Shown here in pieces: positions 38,370 to 50,400 of a stretch of 64,000 bases of DNA. This DNA is from Chelonoidis abingdonii (lineage: Eukaryota > Chordata > Testudines > Testudinidae). Position 1 is the first letter of the stretch. Each line of letters opens with the position of its first letter. The notes beneath the pieces were generated by a model. The model saw only the letters and a program-made list of their open reading frames with translations, made no database searches and was not told the DNA's origin. Where the stretch lies: NCBI RefSeq assembly GCF_003597395.2, contig NC_133770.1, forward strand, positions 201,999,597-202,063,596, given 5' to 3'. Both the position numbers and the translations under genes were made by a program.

Positions 38370-38524
38370 TCACTGCAGTACTTAGAAGCCCCAGACATGG
38401 ACCAGGACCCTATTGTGCTAAATGTTGTACAAATACAGAACAAAAAAGAGTCCCTGCCCCAAAGAGTTGACAATCCAAGTACAAGACAAGAGACAAGAGG
38501 TGGATACAGACAGGGAGTACAAGG
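38370..38524 (+). repeat. Old dispersed repeat, copy 2, left part
   Basis: Matches 14435-14530 (tattgtgctaaatgttgtac). It is interrupted by the solo LTR and resumes at 39539 with aacagtgagacagtattggt. Confidence 0.6.
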
Positions 38525-39533
38525 TGGAAGCAGAGTCAGGATGAGCTCTACCCTGACATCTGGTGGTGAATTATGGGGAGTGTGGAAAGGAATTTTAGGT
38601 ATTTGCATTGGCACACCCACCCCACCTAGCATAGCCCACGGCAGCCTGGGATGGTTATTTTGACAGCTCTAGGATCCACAGTTTCTTTGTTATTGGGGCA
38701 GGAGGAATTAAGTGTTATCACCCTGATTATGTGAATGAGGAACTATGAGACTTCTTTATGACAGAGATCTACAGGCTGCTGAGCTGAATTCATGTTGGGC
38801 CAATGGTGCACCAGCACTAGAGCTCCCCTACTACAAGTTGAAATCGCTAAAAGAGCTAAGCTTACTGAGCTGAGATCACTGAGTGCTGTGTTAACTAGTG
38901 GGGGAGCCTGAAGCTCCAGCGCTAAGTGGCTGGCAGAGCGGAGCAATTTGCAGCATGTTGGAGCAGCCCATGGACCAGTGAGCAGAGTGGAGCGGTTTGC
39001 GGGGACGACTGGAGTGGCTCAAGGGTCGGCTGGAGGAGCGGCACAGCTGGTATACTGGAGCTGGTCATGGTGAAGGCTGCAGCAGAACTCCACGGAGAGG
39101 CAGAGCAGTTGGCCCTGACCTACGTAAGGTGCCCCTTAACACCCTGTGTGTGCCCTCCCTCCATTTCCACCCAGACTTGGGGGGTAAAACTCTGCAGATA
39201 AACTTTTGAACTCTGGGGTGGCACTGACCAGAGACTTTCGGGTTGTTGGACTTTTTGCTTATGGTTTGGGTTATAATCCTGTTGTGGTGTTTTCTCAACC
39301 ATGATGCCCGCATTTGTTTCCCTCCTTTATTAAAAGGATTTTGCTACACTCAGACTCCGTGCTTGCTAGTGGGGAAGTATTGCCTCCTAGAGGCGCCTGG
39401 GGGGGTGGTATGTAATTGTCCCAGGTCACTGGGTGGGGGCTCAAGCCGGTTTTGCATTGTGTTATTGAAATGGAACCCTGGATATTGAACCCGGCCCTTG
39501 TTGCTGCCAACTCAGAGGGGCAGAAGAGTTACA
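38525..39533 (+). mobile_element. Solo LTR (1,009 bp), family C
   Basis: Begins tggaagcaga and ends gagttaca (TG...CA), with exact 5-bp duplications caagg (38520-38524, 39534-39538). It splits an older repeat cleanly. A tattaaaagg stretch at 39328 may be its polyadenylation signal. No internal coding region is attached. Confidence 0.85.
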
Positions 39534-39538
39534 CAAGG

Positions 39539-39600
39539 AAACAGTGAGACAGTATTGGTCAGCATGATAGATTGTCATCCCAGTGGTCTATAAGCCTTCT
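39539..39600 (+). repeat. Old dispersed repeat, copy 2, right part
   Basis: Continuation of 38370-38524 after the LTR insertion. Confidence 0.5.
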
Positions 39601-39787
39601 GTCTAAAGTCAATCTTGAATCAGAAATAATCTCTGCTGGCTAATTTAAATCCCATTGCTAAACCAAAACCTTTTGACAAAACTGAGTTGTACTGTATATA
39701 TGGAACTGAACTATATGCTATTCATATCAAATAAAAACTCTACATAGAGTTAAACAGAGGTAGTGCTTTTTCTGTCTTATTGGTCAG

Positions 39788-40412
39788 TGGGACAAGGGTG
39801 CACCATTCATCACTTGTCTGGCGCTGCCTCCTGGTCACTAAGGATTAGCTCTCAAGGCTGATGCCCCTTCCCATAGTCGTACGCTGTGTCTCTCTCAGGT
39901 CTGCAGCTCTTCTCTCATCCCAGGAACTGCAGCATCCTCTTCGTGACTCAGCCTTCTGGTTAGGTCACTCAGTGTTTTCCCCCTTCTGGGATATATCACA
40001 GCCTTTCCTTCAGCAATACTAGCCAGTCTTCCCTTTCACGGCCTCAGGTGCCACTCTTTCAGTGACTGGTAGGGGAACCCGGCCCCGCCTTTTCTCTGGG
40101 TTCCATTCCAAGGAACCCTATAACTAGCAGTTCTGGGCTTTCCTCTCCAAGGTCTCACTGCTCCTTCCGTGGCCCACTTCCGACTCTTCTAGTTCTCCTC
40201 CTCACTCCGGATGTACGAGCTCCAAATCCTCTTCCCTCTTCCCAGGGAGTGACTGCCCTTTCCCAACTGAAGCCCTTGTCTGTTGCCAGCTTCCTGGCTT
40301 TATAGGTCCCACCTACTCCTGCACAGCTGAACCTGGCTCTATCTCCAAGTGCAACCTGTGGAGTTAATAGGCCTACTTAGGCACCTGAACCCCATTACTG
40401 TCACCCATCTGG
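39788..40412 (+). repeat. LTR-like sequence, related to family A
   Basis: The order of blocks (ggaacccggccccgcctttt, then the gtggcccacttccgactctt region) resembles the LTRs at 11983 and 18626, but it is diverged. No clear ends or duplications, and boundaries are approximate. Confidence 0.45.
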
Positions 40413-42125
40413 TCATTGTGGAGATAACTCTTAGGCAGGTTTTATAAAGTCTTTTTTAGGAGGTGTATAATATAATAAAATGTAGTTCATAAACCAGAAA
40501 TAATTTGGGGGAAAAAAAAGGAAGAAAGAAAGAGATACTAGAAAACAGTATAGGCGCTGACTTCCTCTCTACCAGGGGGTGGTTGACCTCCTTCCCCCCT
40601 GCCTCAGGCCTCATCCCCACTCCACCCCTTGCCCCAAGTCTCCACTCTGCCTTGCCTCTTTCTGCCCCAACTCTGCTCCTGGCCCTGCCCCCACTCCACC
40701 CCTTCCCCTAAACCCCAACTCCTGCCCTGCCTCTTCCCTGGCTCTTTCCGCCCCCTCCCCCAAGCATGCTCTGTCCTCCACTCCAGGAGGCTCTGGGAGG
40801 GATGCGGAGAAGTTGATCAGCGGGGCTGCCAGTGGGCGAGAGATGCTAGGGGGAGGGAGGGACCTTGGCTGCTGGTGGGTGCTAAGCACCCGCTAATTTT
40901 TTTCTGTGGATACTCCAGGTCTGGAGCACCCATGGAGTCAGAACCTATGGGAAACACCCTTGTTAAAAATCAGACCATGCTGCTCCAGTGCATCAGGTGC
41001 TAAGACAATTGAGTCCCTGAATACGTGTAAATGCTTTTTCTCTGACACTTAAAGATGCATATTGCCAAGAGGTAGAGATTTCAAACAATGGCTAGGAACA
41101 AGAGAAGTTAACATGGCACCTTGAGTCAGGACGGTTTAACAGCCTTGGTCCAGGGAGGAAAGGGCCTCCAAAGAAAGAACATAAGAGGAGCCTCACAGGA
41201 TGATCCTATTCCAAGTTTTCTACTGTTTCTCTCCAGCTTCTGGAACGACAGGTTTTCACTCAGGCTGTAAGAGCCACCTCCCACACCCTTATTTAACACA
41301 TATATTTGATTTTGTTTAATGTTTAAGCCCTCATTTGACCATACCTGTTTCTTTGCATTGGTTTATCTGTAAATTGGGTTTAATAATTGCCTACTCCCAA
41401 TGTAATAGTCCTCAGTGCTCTCAGCTCCTCAGATGAAAGATGCTGTCAATGCAAATTCATTTTTTTTAATTAGAAATGTTTGGGTGTGTTCTGCAGCAGT
41501 TTTTCAAGTAAGTCAGTCCACAGTGACTCATTGCTGTAATTTGGGAATGCTGAATGTGTGACAGGTTGGATGAATACTCATCCCAGCATATTTGGAGTTT
41601 CAGATCAAGTAACTCTCTGCAGAGTTGCACTAATTTTAGATTTCCCTGTAGCTTTGCATATTTGCTCTATAACTTTTAATGGCTACACATGACTCCTACT
41701 GGGCTATTGAGAGTGGAAGGGGATGCCAGCTGGCAACTTCTTCCAATATATCCTCTTGATATGGAATTTATGTAGTTGTGTCAGTTAAAGGAAGTGAAAT
41801 GTTTTGTTGCCAAGTCAAAGCTGTGCTGCACCACTCTACACAACTTGCAGCTTGTAGAATGCGAGGCACAGTACATTTACTGAAACAAGTCACTAGATGA
41901 CATTTTCAACGAAACACATTAAAAATCACAACCCAGGTATAGTCCAATGCCTCCTTTAATATCCCACATTGAGCTGTCATTTTGTAATCTTTCTCTTGAA
42001 AGGCTTCGTTGGATTCCTGATTACTCTGACTTTCCTGTTGTTCCTGAATACATTAGAGATAATATGGAATTGCCTAAATGCACTCCACAGGTATTCTTGC
42101 TGTGATTGCCCTGTCCTATTCTTCA
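40413..42125. other. Gene-free stretch with a C-rich patch
   Basis: 40570-40800 is very C-rich (ccccactccacccct type), which opens spurious ORFs on both strands. No gene recognised. Confidence 0.4.
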
Positions 42126-42910
42126 ATTATAGAATCATAGAATTAAAAGGTTGGAAGGGACCTCATGAGGTCATCTAGTCCAACCCCCTGCTAAAGGCAG
42201 GACCACTTTCCCTAAATAATCCCAGCCAGGGTGCGGTCTAGCCGGACCTTAAATATCTCTAAAGATGGAGATTCTACCACCTCCCTAGGTAACCCATTCC
42301 AATACTTCACCACTCTCCTAGTCAGAAAGTTTTTTCTAATATCCAGCCTCGACTTCCGCAACTGCAACTTCAAACCATTGCTCCTTGTTCTGTCCTCCGT
42401 CACCACTGAGAACAGCCTAGCTCCCTCCTCCTTGGAGCATCCCTTCAAGTAGTTGAAGGTTGCTATCAAATCCCCCCTTAGTCTTCTCTTCTGCAGGCTA
42501 AATAAGCCCAGTTCCTTCAGTCTCTCTTCATAAGTCATGTGCTCTAGTCCTCTAATCATTTTTGTTGCCCTCCGCTGGACTCTCTCCAATTGTTCCACGT
42601 CCTTTTTGTAGTGTGGCGCCCAAAACTGGACACAATATTCCAGATGCGGCCTCACCAGTGCCGAATAGAGGGGAATAATCACATCCCTCGATCTGCTGGC
42701 AACACTCCTACTAATACAGCCCAGTATGCTATTAGCCTTTTTGGCTACAAGAGCACACTGTAGGCTCATGTTCAACTTTCCATCTACCGTAACCCCAAGA
42801 TCCTTTTCTTCAGCACTGCTACTTAGCCAAACAGTCCCCAGCCTGTAGCAGTGCATGGGGTTTTTCTGTCCTAAGTGCAGGACTTTGCACTTGTCCTTGT
42901 TGAACTTCTT
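42126..42910 (-). mobile_element. Young 5'-truncated CR1 LINE
   Basis: The 3' end (attatagaatcatagaatta on +) is intact. On - the C-terminal part of ORF2 is an unbroken frame from the truncation point to the stop at 42212 (about 230 residues). It contains [51 protein letters not shown] and [16 protein letters not shown], all typical of CR1/L2-group ORF2 C-termini. Lack of stops suggests recent insertion. The reverse transcriptase core is missing, so it is inactive. Confidence 0.9.
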
Positions 42911-44966
42911 GCCCCATCTTAATGTTGTAATGGGCAATTGAGAGCTATGAAAGTTTTCTGGACTCTAGCAGGAACACCACTTGACTTACCCAAAGCTCAG
43001 TATGTATCAAAGTCCTGGGAGTTTCCAAAAATAATTGTTTGCCCATTAAAAGATAATTGTATAAGGTAGGCTGGATGTGTCTTTTTGCCTAGGCAACAAT
43101 ATTTTTAATAGCAAGGCCATAGTGGCAATCCATAAAGCCTCTTCACTATTTTGTGATATAGATTCCAGTGCTCTCAGTTCCAGCAGAAGTCAGTGACTCA
43201 CATCCATGCTGGAGATGCTCTGCACTTGACAGGATCAGACTGATAATCCGCTGTTGTTCTTCAGTTATAGCTAACACTCCATTTGTCACAAGCTTTTATT
43301 TATTTAGGCAAGTGAGTAGAGATATTGTGGGGACTTTAATTAGTCGGTTCTGTACTAATTTTTATAGTGCTCTTCTGTCATTAATCCTGTGGTGACAAAA
43401 AACAAAACCTTATTGCAGATCAGAAATGTTTCCATCTATTTACAAGACTCTAGCTATCACTTCATTGCGGGGGAATCCCACCAATGCCAGATTTGCTGGC
43501 AGAAGGCCAGTGTCAATCATGCTACTTTTAATCTGAGTAAATTGATCTGGTCATCCATTGCAAAAGTAGCCCTCTTTTCCCATTCACTGAATGGTTTTAA
43601 ATCAGTTCTCATTTTGGTGACTAAATTAGCTAGAGGTGGTTAAAATATTTTTGGTCAAGATATTTTCCTACCAAAAAAATGGGACTTCATCAGAAACAAA
43701 ACCTTATGTGGGAAAATGTAGATTATAAATAATTTTTGATTATTTTTAAAGGAAATTTCAAAACATTTTAAATTTCATTTTGTTATAAATATGATTTTTA
43801 GTTCTGGTGTGTTTTCTGAAAACCATTTTTTTTATACATTCAGAATTTCAGATTTCAGATTTTTGTTGTTTTCTTCTTTTCCTCTTTCCATTGTTCCTTT
43901 TTGCTGCTGAATTCAACATAATGAAGGATATCTACATTTTTTTGTTGTTTTTTTCTTATAACTTTTCAAAGTTCTCAAAATTTGGAAAGGTTATGGAGTG
44001 GCAAAAGGAAAAATGAAAATGAATTACAGACTTCCCAAACTATCACAGGGAAATGAAAAAAGAAAGGGGAAAGTTGGAGGATGAAATGTAAATGTTTTTT
44101 GTTCTGTTGCAAAAAAAAGGAAGGGGAAAATAACAAAAAACTGAAGTTTTAAAAAATTATTTCATTTTCAAAACTGTAAGGAAAAGTTGAATAGAAATGA
44201 AAAATTTTATTCAAATCAAATTGAGATTAAAATTTCCAATTTAGTTTCATTTCCAAAAGTAGTAGAAAAATCAAACAAAATTTTCAGGTTTTTTTTTCCC
44301 CCAGAATAAAAAATGGCTTGTCAGCCACCTGGGATATTAGCCTCTGGATTGTCTGTGAATTATACACTTAGATGCTTTACTAATTGCCACTTGTTTATGG
44401 TGTTTGAATGGCCACCTAATTCACATGATATTATTTCTGCCCTCTGGTCAAATGACTAAAAGTTTTTAAATAGAAGAATGACAAATAATAAATACAAGAC
44501 AGCTCACATTGCACAATCCGTCTGAGTTTTCAAATGAGTGATCATACACTCTACAATTAATGAAACATTTGGGATTCACATACATTTTCACAAATGCCCA
44601 ATGGCCATTCAAATGCTTGTGAACAACAAATATTACCCCACAAACAACATCCACTTTCACCTGTGAAATTGTCAATTTCTCTGTTCTTATTGACACCCAC
44701 TGGTGCTAAATCATAGTTGTGGTGCAGATGAAGAAATCTTTCTTTTGCTCTGTCGTAAAATCTATGAAAACTGGACCAGCAGAGCTGTTCTGAGCAGCCT
44801 GCTAAATACAAGCTGCTTCCATTCAGTATCGCCAACAACAGGGGCAACACTCCTCAGAGTATTTCTCTTTGTGCTGAACTTGTTCACTGGTAAGATTGAT
44901 CAGATTTAGATCGGTTTGACAGAGAAGAGTGTCAGAGACACTGAGGGCTGAGTTTTCTTCAGTCTC
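42911..44966. other. Gene-free stretch, strongly AT-rich at 43640-44330
   Basis: The AT-rich part is full of aaaatttt/tttcattttc motifs with a low-complexity look. No gene. Confidence 0.4.
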
Positions 44967-44969
44967 TTA

Positions 44970-45263
44970 GGGTATGCTGATACTGCAAAGAAATATTCAC
45001 AGCATGGAGTCTCAGAGTCTGGGTCAATTGTCTTGAGCTTGAGCTGTGAGGCTAAAAATAACAGCATAGATGTCCTGCTTGGGCTGGAGTCCAGGTCCAA
45101 GACCCTTCCCCTCACCAGGGTTCAGAGCTCAGGCTCCAGTCTAAGCCTGAACAGCTACACTGGTAATTTTTAGCCTCACGGCCCAAGCCCTGTGAGCTTG
45201 AGTCAGCTCACTAGACTCTGAGACTTGGCACTGTGGGTTATTCTGTGCAGTGTAGAAATATCC
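44970..45263. mobile_element. Foldback Harbinger-type MITE (294 bp)
   Basis: TTA duplications at 44967-44969 and 45264-45266. Inverted arms: gagcttgagctgtgaggcta on the left pairs loosely with tagcctcacggcccaagccc on the right, and the left start gggtatgctgatactgc pairs with gcagtgtagaaatatcc. Confidence 0.75.
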
Positions 45264-45266
45264 TTA

Positions 45267-47330
45267 GTATCTGAATCAAATCCCACTGAAGTCAATTGCA
45301 GTCTTTCCACTGATTTCAATGGGCCTTGGATTTGGGATTACTGAGGTTCTACAGATTTGCTGGGGCCCTGAGGCTAAATCTTTGCATTGGTGAGAGGTAG
45401 CAGGGAATCCTTGTGCCAAATTTAGATGACAACTGTTGCTCTCTATGGCAGGACAAACAGTAGTTGGGCCTTTGTTGAAATAATGACTGCATCCCTCTTT
45501 TCTGAAGGCTCTACAATAGATTCTGGTGGGCTAAATGCAGGACTATATATAGGATTTTTTAGCTGCTATCAGTCTGTTTCCAGATCCAGTTATAGTGCAG
45601 AAACCATATTGATATATCCAACAAGGTCCAAACTATCTGCAAAACTTAGGAGTGAATGTTGAATTTGCATTAAATGAGTAATCAGCATTTATATCGTTGA
45701 CCATGAGATGTTGAATTGCCTACAGAACCTGGCAGGAACAGGCAGCGCTAATCTTCATTGGCTTTCTTCTTTCCTTTTCTGAGAAATTAAAAACATAATG
45801 CTCTAAAGTCACATAATGAAGTTAGATGAATTGAAGAATCATGTTGCTTTAATGATTCACCAGATGAAAAGAAAAAAAATGTATAGGCTTTAAAATTAAA
45901 AACTGGTATAAATGAGTGTCAGTGGATGATTACTGTAGATTACACCAGATTTGATTTTTGTCTCATTAGCAGTTTTTATAAGAACCTTAGGTTTCTTTTG
46001 TTCTCGGCCAATGGTTACTAAAGATATTTTATAAATAAGTTAGCATGTAACTTACAGTGTAAATGTAATTAAGGATATAGTCCAAAGAGGGGGGGTAAAT
46101 CAAAGCATTTTATTTGGTTAGAAAGTTTAGTTACTTCAAGACTGATGTGGTTTATGGCGACTATTCTGTTAAGATAAGCTTTTACAAAAAAGTGATATAT
46201 GGAATCATTTTATTTTAAATAGTGTCACTAGAATATCTGTTAGACCTAGCTGAGTCAGATAGCATAACTACTAAATGTAACACATCATGGGTGGACAGGC
46301 GGGAGATTTCTGAAGCATTCACAAACCAACTTCCTTAATAGTGAATCTATTATGTGTTTGAAGATATTTGACTAGTATAGAATGCAAACAAATACAAGTC
46401 TATGTAACAATTGCAAAGTATCTGACGAGGATGATCAATACTTGTGCTTACCTAACTTCCTTACCCTCCACTTATTGCTATGTGACAAAAACCCTAATAT
46501 ATCTGGGTTGGAGGGTGGAGCTTTGGCACTAGCAGCTCAGATAAGTATATTCAGTGTTGAATATACATATTTTATCACAAATATATGTAAGTGTTCAGTG
46601 TCACATATGTGAATCCAGACTGCTTCTCGAACTTTGTGAAAAATCTAAATATTCTATTGGGCTCAAATATAGTTATATCAAGGTGAAGCCCTAGTATTAA
46701 CGTATTCTCAATTTTTGCTCCCTGTATTTGAATAGTGAAGGGATGAGTTCTTTAAATTATACATGCACAATTTAAATACACACATAACCATCTTTAAAGG
46801 AACAGTGTAGTTTCCAGGTAGAAAATTACTCTAATTTCCAAAAGCAGTTGTATTATGGTTTATGATAAGAAAGTTTCCACTGGGGTATACGGCACTCCTG
46901 AGCCTCCACTCTGGCAAGTCATGGCACATAGTAGGCTGTACTGTGTGCTTATATTCCACAGAAAATGCTTGATGTTATCTGGCTATGCTGATTTACTCCA
47001 ATTTCTGTCCAGTAAATTCTTTGTTATTAGTAAAAGTGGGCACAAAGTGTTCTCAACTTGTCTGACTTATATCACCACATGATTTTCTATGCTCAAGAGG
47101 TTTTCAGATTCATCATTGCACTGAAGTATCCCAGAGACCTGGGCCACTGGAGACATCTATGCTATTGGCAAAGAACCAAAATTCCTCCCTCCCTTCAGCC
47201 GGATTCACTCTGGTAATGCTTGAACTGAATATTGCTCTGAGATGTTTATGAGCATCAGTGAATATGTGGGTGAGGCCTCACCCTAAACATGTTCTAGTTA
47301 ATTGGCATTTTGTTGATGCAATATGCATAA
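45267..47330. other. Gene-free stretch upstream of the transglutaminase gene
   Basis: No coding exon or named repeat recognised. This is the proximal upstream region of the gene beginning at about 47,380. Confidence 0.4.
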
Positions 47331-47348
47331 GCATATTGTCGTTCTGAG

Positions 47349-47356
47349 TATAAATA
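47349..47356 (+). promoter_or_regulatory. TATA box of the transglutaminase-like gene
   Basis: TATAAATA within gagtataaatactactgaca, preceded by a near-palindromic atatgcataagcatatt at 47321-47337 that could bind POU/homeodomain factors. Transcription would start at about 47,380, giving a 5' UTR of about 110 bases before the ATG at 47488. A TATA box suits a tissue-restricted gene. Confidence 0.6.
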
Positions 47357-47388
47357 CTACTGACAGGAGATGAGGTTTACAGTCACAG

Positions 47389-47463
47389 ATGAACTCAACC
47401 AGACCTTGGGGTATAGCATCTAACTTGCTAAGGAGCAACTGGACTGGGTGCTACTCTGCTTAA
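47389..47463 (+). promoter_or_regulatory. Upstream ORF in the 5' leader
   Basis: An ATG at 47389 opens 24 codons and stops with TAA at 47461-47463, 24 bases before the main ATG. If transcription starts near 47,380 this uORF is in the mRNA and could lower translation. The start is close to the predicted cap site, so its use is uncertain. Confidence 0.35.
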
Positions 47464-47487
47464 GAAACTGGTCTGTGCGCAAGGAAA

Positions 47488-47494
47488 ATGGAAG
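47488..47494 (+). CDS. Transglutaminase-like exon 1 (coding part)
   Basis: ATGGAAG followed by the donor gtgagt. The context aaaATGG is a good start site. Seven coding bases ending in phase 1 match the very short first coding exon of vertebrate TGM genes and fit exon 2, which begins with two bases of a codon. The protein starts MEAIATGDVDLNCPHNC. Confidence 0.75.
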
Positions 47495-50400
47495 GTGAGT
47501 GCTTTGGAGCTTTGTTATCATGTGACTAATATCTGAAAGGAGAGATGGCAGACAAGGCAAGCAGACTAAGGAATCTGCCAGAAACATGGACAAAATCTGT
47601 GCAAACTCTTGCGTAAATTCAAGACAAGAGATCATTTTTGTGCTTTAGATACTCTTTGTTGTGAATATTGTCATAAGAAGATAATATTTTCTGTGATAAT
47701 TACTTTATATTTGAACTCAGTTTTTCCCCTTTAAAAACAATAACAAAAAACAGCCCACCTCCTACAGATATCAAAAGTGATTTTAAACCTTGAGAATTAT
47801 GGGAAATATGAGGAGGAGATGGTGTAATGACCATTTCTGAGAGGAATGAAAAGGCAAATTATAAAAAACTACATGTAAAGCATAAAGTAAAAATAACTAA
47901 TGTTCTGTGTTCCCAGTGATTTAGAGCTAAATTCCCATTGGCTGGAGAAAACCTATGGGAGGTATTACAGCTGATTATCAGTGGCTCTCTTAGCTGATTG
48001 CAAGATACTAGCTAACTTTAAAGACGCAATTGTTAGATCATTGCTCCAAAAATGTTATCTGGCTATGCTGATTAACTCCAGTTATTGCCCTGTTTAGAAT
48101 CTCCTACTGTTAGGGAGTTCACTGAGAAGGTTTTGGCAAGGCAGCTTAAATAGCATCTAGATTCCCCTGGTTTCCTGTGGGCTTAAGCTTCAACGTGGGT
48201 TGTAAGTGTCCTCTAGGTGATAGATGAAGGTCTATTAGTTGACTTTGATACTGCTGGCCATGAGTTATAGATTCATCTACAGCCCCTAGGAGGGGTTTGC
48301 GGGGCTCTAGTCTTTTCTTACTGAGAGATGTTTTTGATTAGCTATAAAACTTTCCATAGAGTACAATTCTGTCATTTTCTTAGTTCAACATGTGATGCTT
48401 TTAGGAGCAGAGGTGGTCTCTGTGTATCCTGCAAAGCAGAGGTGGAAGTAACTTAAAGGACTTACCAGTACTCCACAGTCCTGCAGAGGGGGAGGGGCCT
48501 CAACCAGAAGAGGCATGGCCTCTATCAGAAGAGGTGGGGCCTTTAGATCCTGGGGCTTTTAAATCAGGATTTAAAGGGCTCGGGGATTCGGCTGAAGCTA
48601 GGAGCCGGGCCCTTTAAATCACCCCCAGAGCTACCAGCTGCAGAGGCAGCTGGGAGCCCTGGGGTGTGGGAAGGGGCAAAAATAATTTACATTTCTTACC
48701 CATATGGTCCAGTCGCAAGGAACCCACCTCTCCTCCGTACTTCATGGATCCCTCCCATTGCATGACATAGATAGAGAAAATAAAGCTACCATTACTACTA
48801 CCAGTACTGTCTGTAATAAAACTTTACTATTGGAATAAGCTTGAAAAAGTGAAAACTCACTGTCACATTTTTCTCCGTGTCTTCCCTCCTTCTTCACCCA
48901 GGCTGCCGACACTAGGCTCCGTGCTTTCTCCCTGCCTGGCACTCAGCAGCTGCAGGGGCTTCCCTCTAGCTTGCAGCAGGGAGCAGGAAGACTTGCTGAG
49001 GGAGGGAGAAGTCTGCCTCCTGCATAAGAACAGTTTAAACTCAGCTGTTCCCTGCTCAGTTCAGTAACATTTCAAAGAGATCTGCAAGCAGTTTGCACAT
49101 CACAACCATGATCCGCTGCTGGGGAGTGAATGGTATAGATTTGAACTTTGAAATGGTTCCTGATTTTGATTGTGTTTTTTGTATCTAGGAGATCCCCTCA
49201 TCCCAGGGACAGAAAAGAACTGCCCCTGCCCTGGTCACCCACACCTTCCCCCCCGCCCAACATCAACTGGGAATGAAATTAACAAGGATGCCAGAAACGG
49301 GCTTCTAATGCTGGGGGTTGAACTGCTCAGGGAACAGCTGAGTTTAAATTGTTCTTATGCAGGCAGCAGCACTAGACTTCTCAGCCAGTCTCCCTACTGC
49401 AAGCTAGAGCCTAGAGGAGAACCTCTGCTGAGGAGGGGGTCGGGGTGGTGAGGAATGCAGAGCCTTGTTTGCAGCCTGGCTGGAGGAGGGGAAAGGAGGA
49501 GAGGAGAAACCAATGTGACAGTGAGTTTTCCCCTTCCACCTGCTTTTATTAGCTCGATTTAAGCTGTGCAGCCAAATGCTTGTATTTGTTGTGTATACTA
49601 GTATTGGAGAGATCCCCTCATCCCTGGAGCAGAAAAGGACTGCCCCTGTCATGGTCAAACACACCCTCCCCCCTGCTATTGTAGGTGAAATTAACAAGGA
49701 TGCCAGAAACCACTCCTAACCCTGGGGGGCTGAACCGCTCAGGGAACAGCTGAGTTTAAACTATTTTTATGCAGGGGGAAGGCTTCTCTCTCCCTCAGGC
49801 AGTCTCCTTTTCTTACGGGTCCTCCGTACCGGCCCATACTGGCTTACTTTCACCTCTGCTGCAAAGGAAACTAACTTCATATGGGCATTTGCCCTATCTG
49901 CTTCTACTGACCAGTTCCTCAACCCTTTTGAAGATTTGAAGTATTTCTTGTTCTTTAACTAGTTCTTCAGAATGAAAATATATTGCTTTGATTAATTGCT
50001 ATGCTCTCTATTTGTCTGTCATCTTTTCCCCCTCCCACAGGAAACCTTGGTAACAGCTGTTAAATAATGAGTCCTCAATGATATATTTTGTTCTCATTGG
50101 GTTTATTCCTTTCTTTTCCTGCAGCTATTGCAACAGGAGATGTAGACCTGAACTGTCCTCACAACTGCAACAACCATAACACTCATTTATTTGGCACTGA
50201 CAAACAGATAGTGAGGAGAGGTCAGGCCTTCAACTTTTATGTGAACTTCCAAAACCGAGAATGGGATGACTCCAGGGACACCATCTCCTTCACTGTAGAG
50301 ACAGGTAATTACTTCCAAATTGCATGAAGATGTGTGGTCTTCCCCCAGTCCTCTGCTAATAAATAACCTTTCCTCATTCACCACTTATGCCGATAGATAC

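Noticed and set aside
40579..41003. Proline/Ser-rich ORFs on both strands
   Set aside because: Produced by the C-rich low-complexity patch at 40570-40800.
50088..50124. ATG at 50088 as the start of the transglutaminase, giving a hydrophobic leader MFSLGLFLSFPAA
   Set aside because: This is the polypyrimidine tract and acceptor of exon 2 read as protein. A short phase-matched exon 1 with promoter exists at 47488.
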